Of a DNA stretch of 64,000 bases, positions 1 through 9,038 are shown in pieces. A model generated the notes under the pieces. The model was not told the origin of the DNA and made no database searches. It saw nothing but the letters and a program-made list of their open reading frames with translations. The stretch comes from Planctomycetota bacterium (GTDB lineage Bacteria; Planctomycetota; PLA2). The stretch spans positions 62,001 through 126,000 of the forward strand of contig JAJFFF010000004.1 in NCBI GenBank assembly GCA_021776785.1, read 5' to 3'. Numbering within the stretch: position 1 is the first letter of the stretch; every line of letters begins with the position of its first letter. The translations under genes and the position numbers were made by a program.

Positions 1-2
1 CG

Positions 3-3000
3 GTGTACATGGCCGACCAGACGCACCCGGTCATGCGGCGCGTCGCGCTCAAGGTCGTCAAGCCGGGCATGGACAGCGGCGAAATCGTCGCCCGCTTCGA
101 GGCGGAGCGACAGGCGCTGGCACTGATGGAGCACCCCAACATCGCGAAGGTGTACGACGCCGGCGCGACGGAGAACGGCCGACCGTACTTCGCCATGGAG
201 CTGGTCAAGGGCGCTCCGATCACCGAGTACTGCGACGAACGCGGGCTCACTCCGCGCCGACGCCTCGACTTGTTCGTGTGCGTGTGCCGCGCCGTCCACC
301 ACGCGCACCAAAAAGGGGTGATTCACCGCGACCTGAAGCCCGCCAACGTCATGGTCGCGGACTACGACGACAAGGCCGTCCCCAAGGTCATCGACTTCGG
401 CATCGCCAAGGCCTTCGGCCAAAAGCTGACCGAAATGACGATGTTCACACAGTACGGACAGATCGTCGGCACGTTCGAGTACATGAGCCCGGAGCAGGCC
501 AAGTTCAACCAGCTCGACATCGACACGCGCTCCGACATCTACTCACTGGGTGTGCTGCTCTACGAGCTGCTCACGGGCACAACGCCGTTCGACCGCGAGC
601 GTCTCCAAGCGGCCGGATTCGAGGAAGTCCTGCGGATCATTCGCGAGGAGGAACCGCCCAACCCGAGCACGCGCATCAGCACGCTGGGCGACCGGACGGA
701 GTCCCTGTCGGCGCTGCGCGGAAGCAATTCGAAACAACTGCAACGTGCCCTCAGCGGCGAGCTCGACTGGATCGTCATGCGCGCGCTGGACAAGGATCGC
801 GCGCGCCGGTACGAGAGCGCGGCCGCCTTCGCCGACGACATCCAGCGCTTTCTTACGGACGAGGCCGTGGAAGCGTGTCCGCCGTCGATGCGGTACCGGA
901 CCAAGAAATTCGTGCGCCGCCATCGCAGCGTCGTGATCGCAGCATCGGCGGTGTTTGCGGTGCTGCTCCTCGGCCTCGTCGGCACCATCCTCGGACTCGT
1001 CAAAGCGACCGCAGCGGAGAGCCGGGCTGAGAACGAACGCGACGCCCAGCAGCGTTTGAACTTCCGCATGGCGGTCGACCGCGGACTTGTTCTTTGCGAC
1101 AGCGGCCACATCGGCCGCGGCATGCTGTGGCTTGCGCGCGCACTCGAGTTTTGCCCCGACGACGCTCCGGCGATGGAACGCGTGATCCGCGCAAATCTAA
1201 ATGCCTGGCGGCGCGAGCTGAACACGCTCGAGGCGGTGTTTCCCCACGACGCGCCGGTCATCACCGTCGCCGTCAGTCTCGACGGAACGCGCCTCGCCAC
1301 GGGCAGCAGCGACCGCACGGCCCAGATCTGGGACGTGCGCACCGGCGCGAGCCTCGGCGAACCGCTGCGGCACGATGCCGATGTCCACGAACTCGCCTTC
1401 TCCGCCGACGGCGCGCGCCTGCTTGCCGCGGACTACCTCACGACCGCGATCCTCTGGGACACGCAGTCGGGCGAGCGGATCCACACATTCGAGCACGCGG
1501 CGTCGCCGCGCGACGTCGTGGTGATGGCGACGACCGGCGGTGTCTTGGGCGCCGCGTTCCGGCCGCCGGACGGCCGACACGTAGTGACCGGCTGCGGCGA
1601 CGGAACGGTCGCGATCTGGGACGCGCGCACTGGCGAGAGCCTCGGCGAGTTGCCAAGCCCAAAGCAGCACATGGTGCACGATGTCGCCATTAGCCCCGAC
1701 GGCCGATGGATCCTGACCGCGTCCCACAACAGCGAGGCGCGGCTCTGGGACTTCGAAACGCGGACGCTCCTCGCCACGTTCCGGCACGACACGCGCGTCC
1801 CCACCGCCGCGTTCCTCGACAAGGGCGGCCGCATCGCGACGGGGGACGCCGATGGAAACGTGTTCGTTTGGAGCGTCGAGGCGGCCCTGGCTGACGAAGA
1901 CCGGACCCTGGAAGCGGCGCGGCAGGAGTATGTCGCCGGACCGTGGCGGCACCACGGGACCGTCCACCGCCTCCGTGTCAGCCCGGACGGTCGGCGCATT
2001 GTCAGCGCGAGCCTCGACAACACGGCGAAGGTCTGGGACCCGTCGCGAAACGCGCTCGCGGGTCCGGTGTTCGAACACGAGGCCGGCGTCCAGGCGGCCG
2101 TGTTTCTCCCCGACGGCGAGCGAGTCGCCGTTGCGTGCGACGACAACGTCGCCCGGGTTTGGCGGTCGGCGGCCGGCCAGGCGGTGCGAAGGGTCGAGCA
2201 CGAAGTCTTTGGCCCGGAGGCGGTGTACACGGGGGACGGCCGCTACGTCCTCGTCAAGAAGAAGAACGACGACACGGCGTTGGTGTTCGACACCGAGACT
2301 CGGAAGCGGTTTTGCTCCGTGGAGCATCCGGGTGGGATTCGCGCCGTCGCCGTGAGCCCGAACCGATCGCGGATCCTGACCGGGGGCGCAAACAACGACA
2401 GCCGCCTCTTCGACGTCGCGACCGGCGGGCTCCTCCACAGCTTCGCGCACACGAACGGCGTCTGGTCGGTGGCGTTCAGTCCCGACGGCATGCGCACGCT
2501 CGCCGCAGGCTTCGACGGCGTCGCACAGCTGCGTGACGCACGCACGGGACAGATGCTGCGCGAGGTCCGGGTCGACGCGCGCGTGCAGGGCTGCGCGTTC
2601 AGCCCGGACAATGCACGATTCATCCTGGGTTGCGGGGACAAGCTGGCCCGGATCTACGATGCGAACTCAACACGCCCGCCGATCGTGCTCGCCGGGCACC
2701 TGAGCGCGGTCAACGCCGTTTCGTTCAGCCGCGACGGTAGCCGCGTGGTCACCGGCAGCTTCGACAACACGGTCCGCGTGTGGAACGCGGCGACCGGGGA
2801 GCTGGTCGGGGCCCCGATGCGCCATCAGGGGCCGGTCTGGTACGCGACGGGAACGGCGTTTAGCCGCGACGGCAGCACCGTCGTGGCGGCGTGCGACGAC
2901 GGAACCGTCCGCGTCTGGGACGTCGCCACGTCGCGTCCCGTCGGCCCGGCGCTCCATCACGAATCCGGCGTGCGTATGGCCGCGTTCCTGAGCGACACGC

Positions 3001-3218
3001 AAGTCGTGACCGGCACGACGAAGGGGGTCGTGCGCTTCTGGGACGCGGAGCGCTGGCCGATTCGAGGCAACGTAGAACGCGTAAGGATCTGGGTCGAGGT
3101 GATCACCGGCTCCGAGCTGAACGAGGACGGGTCGTTCCGTGCGCTGGACGGCCGGGTGTGGCAGGAACGCCGCGCGCGCCTGCGCGCACTCGGCGGCGCG
3201 CCGGCGGTGAACGAGTGA
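3..3218 (+). CDS. Ser/Thr protein kinase with WD40 repeats (5' partial)
   Basis: Pkn-type kinase fused to a beta-propeller. The window opens inside the gene: the Gly-rich ATP loop that should precede the VALKVVKPG lysine strand is missing, so the first codons here are not the true start. Visible kinase motifs are the catalytic loop HRDLKPANVMV (near residue 110), the DFGIAKA metal-binding motif and the GTFEYMSPEQAK activation segment. A single membrane segment follows at about residues 317-337. From about residue 390 to 1030 there are at least a dozen WD40-like units with SPDG, D.T..VWD and GSFDNTVRVW signatures. The kinase should be cytoplasmic and the propeller on the other side of the membrane, probably as a sensor or binding platform. 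The gene ends in TGA. This architecture is frequent in planctomycetes; the substrate cannot be told. Confidence 0.93.
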   Translation: MYMADQTHPVMRRVALKVVKPGMDSGEIVARFEAERQALALMEHPNIAKVYDAGATENGRPYFAMELVKGAPITEYCDERGLTPRRRLDLFVCVCRAVHHAHQKGVIHRDLKPANVMVADYDDKAVPKVIDFGIAKAFGQKLTEMTMFTQYGQIVGTFEYMSPEQAKFNQLDIDTRSDIYSLGVLLYELLTGTTPFDRERLQAAGFEEVLRIIREEEPPNPSTRISTLGDRTESLSALRGSNSKQLQRALSGELDWIVMRALDKDRARRYESAAAFADDIQRFLTDEAVEACPPSMRYRTKKFVRRHRSVVIAASAVFAVLLLGLVGTILGLVKATAAESRAENERDAQQRLNFRMAVDRGLVLCDSGHIGRGMLWLARALEFCPDDAPAMERVIRANLNAWRRELNTLEAVFPHDAPVITVAVSLDGTRLATGSSDRTAQIWDVRTGASLGEPLRHDADVHELAFSADGARLLAADYLTTAILWDTQSGERIHTFEHAASPRDVVVMATTGGVLGAAFRPPDGRHVVTGCGDGTVAIWDARTGESLGELPSPKQHMVHDVAISPDGRWILTASHNSEARLWDFETRTLLATFRHDTRVPTAAFLDKGGRIATGDADGNVFVWSVEAALADEDRTLEAARQEYVAGPWRHHGTVHRLRVSPDGRRIVSASLDNTAKVWDPSRNALAGPVFEHEAGVQAAVFLPDGERVAVACDDNVARVWRSAAGQAVRRVEHEVFGPEAVYTGDGRYVLVKKKNDDTALVFDTETRKRFCSVEHPGGIRAVAVSPNRSRILTGGANNDSRLFDVATGGLLHSFAHTNGVWSVAFSPDGMRTLAAGFDGVAQLRDARTGQMLREVRVDARVQGCAFSPDNARFILGCGDKLARIYDANSTRPPIVLAGHLSAVNAVSFSRDGSRVVTGSFDNTVRVWNAATGELVGAPMRHQGPVWYATGTAFSRDGSTVVAACDDGTVRVWDVATSRPVGPALHHESGVRMAAFLSDTQVVTGTTKGVVRFWDAERWPIRGNVERVRIWVEVITGSELNEDGSFRALDGRVWQERRARLRALGGAPAVNE

Positions 3219-4163
3219 ATATTTGATACGGACTCTTCCTCCTCTTTGTGTTGGGGTGCACGCGCACGCCGACGGCCTCCCAAGAGATCGAGTCGAGCGG
3301 CGCGAGGAGGCGGCGTTCGAGCGTTTTGCCGCGGCCGTGCCGGAAGACACGCTGAGCCGCCGCGTGCGGATGCACGACGTCCTCGCCATCGCACGTCAGG
3401 TGCTCGCGGGCGAGGCAGCGTTACCGTCGAGGAGCTACTTCACATCCCAGACGTCGCCCGAGTGGATGAGGTCGAGGATTACGCCCTCGCCGTCCTTGGA
3501 CTTGGCCTGTTCGAATTGTGCTTGATAGCCTTCGTGTAGCGACGGGCTCCGTGGTACCGCGTGTCCGCAGTGAAAAGCCTCCAAGTGGCGTCGGGAGCCA
3601 GCGGGAGTCAGAGGTTCGTGGAACGGATTCCCCGCATTTTGAAATGATGTCCGGAACAAAGGCGTCCGGCAGCACAACGCATTCCGGCCGGGCGCAAAAT
3701 CAAACAAACTTAGAGATCGATTTTTTTCTAGCGGCGGGAGCGCGCCTCCGGTGTGACCTGGTCCCCGGGACGCCGCGCGGGTGACGGAAGTTTGTTGTTT
3801 GCGCGCTCTGATGAGCACCGGGCCATGTTCGTTCTCGGAGAACCGCGGCTCTAGGCCAAGGTCGCCAAGTCGCGCTCCCGTTCCATTTGCATTCCAGTGG
3901 CTCAGCTAGGTGCAACGGGCGTTCCATGGCTGCGACTATCAAAGCTGCGCGAACTCCTGCGAACGCGACCGGAGCCACACGAATCCCCGCTCGTTTGACC
4001 ACTGGGGTATCCGGACATGGGCTGCGGCCCGCGGACTCTGCTCCGCTACGCTCCGCCGCCTCCTCCACACACTCAATGCAACGGATCGGCTAACATAGAA
4101 CTTGGTACTTAAACTCGGACCCCGTCAAGTGGCGTGCTGCGCCGTCGCCGAGATGAAGACGAG
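3219..4163. other. Gene-poor stretch holding a duplicated korB end
   Basis: No convincing gene over about 945 bases. The first 200 bases after the kinase could encode a short piece on the plus strand (with SRRVRMHDVLAIARQVLAG) that I do not recognise; it runs into the repeat and stops. Bases 3423-3546 are an exact copy of the korB 3' end. From 3547 to 4163 I see no gene, only a T-rich tract near 3720-3730 and GC-rich inverted stretches. The mixed composition suggests decayed or inserted DNA. Confidence 0.6.
3423..3546 (-). repeat. 124-bp direct repeat, copy A (korB 3' end fragment)
   Basis: Identical, base for base by eye, to 6087-6210. On the minus strand it encodes the last 37 residues of KorB, ending HSGDVWDVK with the same TAG stop, plus 12 bases past the stop. 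Flanking sequence differs on both sides (t versus c before; c versus g after). The rest of korB is missing here, so this copy is a non-functional fragment. Confidence 0.95.
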
Positions 4164-5033
4164 ATGAAGGGACCCATCGAACACACGATCGCGGACCTCG
4201 CCGAGATGCTCCGCCAAAACTTGGCGGCTGGCACGAGTTCCATCTACCTAACCCCGCCCGATCTTGCGTTTTGGATTGCCCAGGAGGAAGAGGCCGAGCT
4301 CGATAAGATGCTGTTCTGGTTCGCGAACACGAACTTGATCGGTTTCGCGTGGCCGTCCGAGTTCGAACTGGACTTCGTGAGTCATCACGAGCATCGCGAG
4401 ATCGAAGCAACGATTCTGGCGCAGTGTGCACGACCGCGTGTCGACTGCATGGAAGACGATCTTCACCGGGCCAAGCTCCTGGAAGCGGCCGGGTATCGAC
4501 GGACCGACGAAAGAACGCGCTTTTTTGAGTTGGCGCTTCCGACTCCGCTACCAGACGCGGATCCGCGAATTCGACAGGCCGACGACATCGAAAGCCGTGT
4601 CAACCTGCTCAACGACGTTCAGCCTCATTTGGCCTTCAACGTGGCGAAGTACGCACGCATGCAAGCCTCACACGCGTTTCGCCAAGACTTGGACCTCGTC
4701 GCGGTTGAAAACGGCAAGCTTGCGGCGGGTCTGAACGCGTGGTTTGACGAACCATCGGGTACCGGAGTGTTGGAGCCCTTAGGATGCCGCGCTCCCTATC
4801 GTCGTCGAGGGTTGGCACGTGCGCTCGTCAACGAAGCGCTGAGAAGGCTTGAGGCGCTCGGAGCAAATCGCGTGTTGGTGCAGGCTGAGGCTACGAATAC
4901 ATCCGCGTGCAGCTTGCACGCGTCCATTGGGTTTCAGGAACTCGGAAGCAAGAGCCGGTGGACAAAAGTCGCACTAAAGTCCACCTGCGCGGGCGGGCGG
5001 ACCGCATCGGCCTCCTGCCAATCGACTCCGTGA
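4164..5033 (+). CDS. GNAT-family N-acetyltransferase
   Basis: About 289 residues. The C-terminal half has a GNAT acetyl-CoA binding signature: RAPYRRRGLARALVNEALRR (the R/Q-x-x-G-x-G/A loop) at about residues 215-235, followed by ANRVLVQAEATNTSACSLHASIGFQELG, typical of motifs A and B. The N-terminal half looks like a degenerate second GNAT fold. I chose the ATG at 4164; an upstream in-frame start at 4134 adds ten charged residues and looks unlikely. Neither has a clear ribosome binding site. The natural end of the fold is near residue 272; the last 18 residues read out of frame through the start of the YcaQ pseudogene, so the 3' end seems to be a chance fusion. The gene lies between the two korB repeats. 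The substrate is unknown. Confidence 0.75.
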   Translation: MKGPIEHTIADLAEMLRQNLAAGTSSIYLTPPDLAFWIAQEEEAELDKMLFWFANTNLIGFAWPSEFELDFVSHHEHREIEATILAQCARPRVDCMEDDLHRAKLLEAAGYRRTDERTRFFELALPTPLPDADPRIRQADDIESRVNLLNDVQPHLAFNVAKYARMQASHAFRQDLDLVAVENGKLAAGLNAWFDEPSGTGVLEPLGCRAPYRRRGLARALVNEALRRLEALGANRVLVQAEATNTSACSLHASIGFQELGSKSRWTKVALKSTCAGGRTASASCQSTP

Positions 5034-6018
5034 ACGTGCTGGAGCGATCGCATTACCTGCCGGTCTTCGCCCGTCTCGGCCCGTGCGACAAAGCGGCGCT
5101 CGACCGGTTCGCGTTCGGCCGGAAGCCGAATTTGTTCGAGTACAGGGGCAACGTCGCCTTCATGATGCCGGTCGAACTGTCTTAGTTGATGCGCCACCGC
5201 ATGGACGACTCCAAGCACCAGAAACAGAAACTCGCCGCGACCCACTCCCAGTACATTGAAGGAGTCCTCGGCCAGGTCCGCGAACGCGGCGCGTTCTCCG
5301 TCGCAGACATAGAAGACGCCAGCGATCGCTCCGGCGCGTCGTGAGCCGCGCTGGAGTGGTTGTTCAGCACCGGCCAACTCACGACCAAAGAGCGCCGCAC
5401 CGGATTCGCCGCGCGGGTCATCCCGCACGAACACTTGGCCGGCAAGCCACGCTCACGCGAAGACGCCAGGAAACAACTCCTCCTTCACTCCGCCCGACAC
5501 CATGGGCTCGGCACCGCCTCGGACCTCGCCGACTACTACCGGCTCAACATCCCGCAGAGCCGGCCGTTGCTGAAACAACTCGTCGATGAGGGCGCGCTCG
5601 AATCCGTAGAGGTCGAAAGCTGGAACGGCCCGGTCGACCTCCACCCCGAGGCGAAGCTGCCTCGCAGAGTCCACGCGCGCGCCCTGCTCTTCCCGTTCGC
5701 CCCCATCGTGTGGCACCGCGACCGCACCGAGCGCCTGTTCAACTTCTACTATCGTATCGAGATCGACGTCCCGGAACCCAAACGTATCCCCTCCTGCTCG
5801 GCGACACCCTCGTCGGCCGCGTCGACCTGAAAGCCGACCGGCAGGCAGGCCAGCTCCTCGCGCAGGCCTCGTACATCGAAGACGGCCAGGACCTCGACCA
5901 CGTCGCCTCCGAAATGGCCGCCGAGCTCCGCCTCATGGCCAACGGGCTTGGCATGAACGGAGTCGTCGTCAAAGCGAAAGGCAACCTAGCGTCGGCGCTG
6001 AAGGCGGTTGTGGTCTAA
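4976..6018 (+). pseudogene. ycaQ: Decayed YcaQ/AlkZ-type winged-helix DNA glycosylase
   Basis: Fragments in order match the HTH_42 (DUF1006) family, which removes alkylated or crosslinked bases: IDSVNVLERSHYLPVFARLG, then FEYRGNVAFMMPVEL, ALEWLFSTGQLTT, ASDLADYYRLNIPQSRPLL, RTERLFNFYYRIEIDVPEPK and LLLGDTLVGRVDLKADRQAG. The frame is broken by TAG at 5183-5185 and TGA at 5342-5344, and by a frame change near 5790 where the usual VHGYYV stretch is missing. About ten residues are also missing before ALEWLF. The N-terminus is replaced by GNAT sequence. The family's catalytic QxD (LLQID) reads LLPID, so the key Gln is lost. I conclude this is a non-functional remnant. Neither stop lies at a conserved Cys, so selenocysteine does not explain them. 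Confidence 0.85.
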
Positions 6019-6086
6019 CCTCGCCGCTGGTCGACCAGCGCCGCGCGCGCCCAGCACCGGATCGCTGCGCTCACAGGGGGCCCGAC

Positions 6087-6210
6087 ACCGTCGAGGAGCT
6101 ACTTCACATCCCAGACGTCGCCCGAGTGGATGAGGTCGAGGATTACGCCCTCGCCGTCCTTGGACTTGGCCTGTTCGAATTGTGCTTGATAGCCTTCGTG
6201 TAGCGACGGG
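6087..6210 (-). repeat. 124-bp direct repeat, copy B (inside intact korB)
   Basis: Second copy of the repeat, 2,664 bases from copy A, forming the real 3' end of korB. The perfect identity of the two copies implies a recent duplication or a recombination event with this block as the shared sequence. Confidence 0.95.
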
Positions 6211-7112
6211 GCGCCTGCGCGGCGGAAGATGCCCAACGGCGTCGGGAAGTCTTTTGGATCGAGGCGCGACAGCATGTAGGCCAGCGACTCGTCGGTCTCG
6301 TCGTGCACCAAGATGTCTTTTTCCGTGATGCCGTCTTCGCCGAGACGCACGACCTCGGGCTTGTTTCCGACGAGGCGGATGCCCTTGTCTTTTTCTTTGC
6401 CGAATATCATCGGCGCGCCGTGCTCTAAGTAGAGCACGCGTTCGTTCTTTGCTTCGCGGTCCGTTACGTGCGCGAATGCGCGATCATTGAAGATGATGCA
6501 GTTTTGCAGGATCTGAATGAAAGCCACGCCCTTGTGCGCGGCGGCGGCCGTCAACATCGCTTGCAGATGCGGCGCGAACACGTCGGCGGTGCGCGCGACA
6601 AACGTCCCTTCGGCCGCCAGCGCCACCGAAATCGGGTTGACCGGACGGTCCAACGAGCCCATCGGCGTGGTTGCCGTGCGCTTACCGAACTCCGACGTCG
6701 GAGACGCCTGGCCCTTCGTCAAACCGTAGATGCGGTTGTCGAAGCACATGATGTTGATATCGATGTTGCGACGCAGGGCGTGGAGCAAGTGGTTGCCGCC
6801 GATCGACAGCATGTCGCCGTCGCCGCCGACCACCCATACGCTCAGGTCGGGGCGCGCGATCTTGAGACCTGTCGCCAACGCCGGCGCACGACCGTGGATC
6901 GTGTGAAAGCCGTAGCTGTTGACGTAGTACGGGAAACGCGCGGCGCACCCGATGCCCGAGATCACAGCGACCTCTTCGTTGCGCAGGCCGAGCTCGGCGA
7001 ACGTCTTTTGAACCGAAGACAGGATCGCGTAATCCCCACAGCCGGGGCACCAGCGCACTTGCTGGTCGCTCTCGAAGTCTTTTTTCTTTAGTTGCGGGGG
7101 TTGCGTCGTCAT
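6099..7112 (-). CDS. korB: 2-oxoacid:ferredoxin oxidoreductase, beta subunit
   Basis: 337 residues, usual length. It is the TPP-binding half of 2-oxoglutarate (or related 2-oxoacid):ferredoxin oxidoreductase, which makes acyl-CoA, CO2 and reduced ferredoxin in the cytoplasm. Cluster cysteines are visible in WCPGCGD (C22, C25) and GIGC (C56), with a further candidate in LQNCIIF. The TPP/Mg motif is GGDGDMLSIGGNH at about residues 97-108, followed by CFDNRIYGLTKGQASPT. It starts with ATG 9 bases after the korA stop, so the two are co-transcribed. Its last 37 codons are duplicated at 3423-3546. Pyruvate as substrate is possible but the sequence looks more like KorB. Confidence 0.93.
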   Translation of the reverse strand: MTTQPPQLKKKDFESDQQVRWCPGCGDYAILSSVQKTFAELGLRNEEVAVISGIGCAARFPYYVNSYGFHTIHGRAPALATGLKIARPDLSVWVVGGDGDMLSIGGNHLLHALRRNIDINIMCFDNRIYGLTKGQASPTSEFGKRTATTPMGSLDRPVNPISVALAAEGTFVARTADVFAPHLQAMLTAAAAHKGVAFIQILQNCIIFNDRAFAHVTDREAKNERVLYLEHGAPMIFGKEKDKGIRLVGNKPEVVRLGEDGITEKDILVHDETDESLAYMLSRLDPKDFPTPLGIFRRAGAPSLHEGYQAQFEQAKSKDGEGVILDLIHSGDVWDVK

Positions 7113-7121
7113 GGGTTGTCT

Positions 7122-8960
7122 CTACGAAGTGTGCTCGTCGATCGCCGTTAGGATCTCGCGAATTCGGAACGGCATGCCTTGAACCTTGTTGAGGCCGATC
7201 ACGTCGACTAAGAAGCGATCGCGCAACATCATGCGCAGTTGCCCCATGTTCATCTCGGCGCAGATGACTTTCTTGTAGCGCTTCATCACGTCCCCGAGGT
7301 TTTTCGGGAACGGATTGAGGTGGCGCAAGTGCGCTTGCGCGACACTCTTACCGTCCTTGTGTGCAATCTTCATCGCCGCGTGGATCGCGCCGTACGTGCT
7401 CCCCCATCCGAGAACCAACAAGTCACCGGACTCGGGGCCGAACACTTCCAAATCAGGAACTTCGGCCACGATGCGCGCGACTTTCTCGGCGCGAATGTCG
7501 GTCATCCGCTGGTGGTTTTCAGCGTCGTAGCTCACGTTGCCCGTGCCTTCGGCCTTCTCGATGCCGCCGATGCGGTGTTGCATGCCCGGCGTGCCGGGGC
7601 GGACCCACGGACGCGCGAGCGTCGTCTCGTCGCGCATGTACGGAAGGTAGTCTTCCGGATCCGTGCGGTAAGAAACCGCGCACGCGGGCAGCTCGTCCAT
7701 CGACTCGGGCAGCTTCCACGGCTCGGCGCCGTTCGCGAGGTAGCCGTCGCTCAGCAAAAACACCGGCACCATGTACTTGGTCGCGATGCGGAACGCTTCA
7801 AACGCCATCTCGAAACAATCACCCGGGCTGCACGGCGCAAGCACCGGGCACGGCGCTTCGCCGTTGCGCCCAAACATCGCCTGCAGGAGATCTGCTTGCT
7901 CCGTTTTGGTCGGCATGCCCGTCGAAGGGCCGGCGCGCTGTACGTTGATAACGACGAGCGGTAACTCCACCATCGTCGCCAAGCCGAGCGCTTCGCCTTT
8001 GAGCGCGATGCCCGGACCACTGCTGCCCGTGATGCCGACCTTGCCGCCGAACGACGCACCGATCGCGGACGTTACCGCCGCGATCTCGTCTTCCGCCTGA
8101 AACGTCGCCACGCCGAAGTTCTTGTACTTCGCCAGCGCGTGCAGCACGCTGCTGGCGGGCGTAATCGGGTACGAGCCGTAAAAGATCGGCACGCCCGCGC
8201 GCACGCTCGCCGCCACAAGCCCCAACGCCAAGGCGTCGTTGCCCATGATGTTTCGATATGTACCCGGCTCGGTCGCGGCCGGCGCAACCTCGTAGCGAAC
8301 CTGAAACTCCTGGCTCGCGTCGCAGTACGCATAACCCGCCCGCATCGCCGTAATGTTGGCGGACGCGAACTGAGGCTTCTTTTTGAACTTCTTCTCGAGG
8401 AACGTGACCGTGTTTTCGAGCGGCCGGTTGAACAACCAGTACGTCATCCCGAGCGCGTAGAAGTTCTTACAGCGCGTCTTCTCTTTTTTGCTCAGATCGT
8501 CGCGGTCCTCGAGCGCGCGTTCGGTGCGCGACGTCAAAGGAATCGCGAAGAGTCGAAACCCTTCCAGCGATCCGTCTTCGAGCGGGTTCGATTCGTACCC
8601 GGCCTTTTTTAGGTTCCGCTTGTCGAACGCATCCGTGTCGAGAATCAGGATCCCGTTGCGCGGCAGGTCCTTGAGATTGACCTTGAGCGCCGCCGGGTTC
8701 ATGGCGACGAGCACGTCCGGGTCATCGCCGGGCGTGTAGATGTCGGTGGACGAAAAGTGGACCTGAAAGCCGGAAACTCCGGGCAATGTTCCGGCCGGCG
8801 CGCGAATCTCGGCCGGGAAGTCGGGGAACGTAGCCAGATCGTTGCCGAGCACGGCCGAGGTGTTGGTGAATTGCGTCCCTGTAATCTGCATGCCGTCGCC
8901 GGAATCGCCGGCGAATCGGATGACTACGGTTTCGAGGGACTCGAGTTGCTTTGTGATCAT
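7122..8960 (-). CDS. korA: 2-oxoacid:ferredoxin oxidoreductase, fused gamma-alpha subunit
   Basis: 612 residues from the ATG at 8960. The N-terminal gamma domain (about residues 10-190) contains RFAGDSGDGMQITGTQFT; the alpha domain follows with GNDALALGLVAASVRAG, FYGSYPITPASSVLHALAK and GITGSSGPGIALKGEALGLA. This fused layout is normal for two-subunit KorAB. A longer reading frame extends to 9194, but those residues are low-complexity, would overlap the divergent peptidase gene, and the family begins at the GDSGDGM region. A purine-rich GGGGGGAGGGG lies on the minus strand about 25 bases upstream of the chosen ATG, rather far for a ribosome binding site. An out-of-frame ATG in between stops after five codons. 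Confidence 0.93.
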   Translation of the reverse strand: MITKQLESLETVVIRFAGDSGDGMQITGTQFTNTSAVLGNDLATFPDFPAEIRAPAGTLPGVSGFQVHFSSTDIYTPGDDPDVLVAMNPAALKVNLKDLPRNGILILDTDAFDKRNLKKAGYESNPLEDGSLEGFRLFAIPLTSRTERALEDRDDLSKKEKTRCKNFYALGMTYWLFNRPLENTVTFLEKKFKKKPQFASANITAMRAGYAYCDASQEFQVRYEVAPAATEPGTYRNIMGNDALALGLVAASVRAGVPIFYGSYPITPASSVLHALAKYKNFGVATFQAEDEIAAVTSAIGASFGGKVGITGSSGPGIALKGEALGLATMVELPLVVINVQRAGPSTGMPTKTEQADLLQAMFGRNGEAPCPVLAPCSPGDCFEMAFEAFRIATKYMVPVFLLSDGYLANGAEPWKLPESMDELPACAVSYRTDPEDYLPYMRDETTLARPWVRPGTPGMQHRIGGIEKAEGTGNVSYDAENHQRMTDIRAEKVARIVAEVPDLEVFGPESGDLLVLGWGSTYGAIHAAMKIAHKDGKSVAQAHLRHLNPFPKNLGDVMKRYKKVICAEMNMGQLRMMLRDRFLVDVIGLNKVQGMPFRIREILTAIDEHTS

Positions 8961-9026
8961 GACGGGCCGCTCATGGTAGCCGGGCCCCTCCCCCCACGCT
9001 AAGGATTGGCCGACTTCCATCCTGGC

Positions 9027-9032
9027 TACAAT
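9027..9032 (+). promoter_or_regulatory. Possible -10 element, start-proximal
   Basis: TACAAT ends 6 bases before the ATG at 9039. If it is a real -10 hexamer, transcription would begin at or next to the start codon, giving a leaderless mRNA. The possible -35 (TTGGCC, 9006-9011) has a short 15-base spacer, so support is weak. No Shine-Dalgarno sequence precedes the ATG. Confidence 0.3.
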
Positions 9033-9038
9033 GCTGGC

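Noticed and set aside
3219..3525. A 100-residue gene after the kinase
   Set aside because: It runs through the korB repeat in the opposite sense and ends there; no family recognised.
5342..5344. In-frame TGA in the YcaQ-like sequence as a second selenocysteine
   Set aside because: The family has no conserved Cys there, another stop (TAG at 5183) and a frame change also break the gene, so decay explains it.
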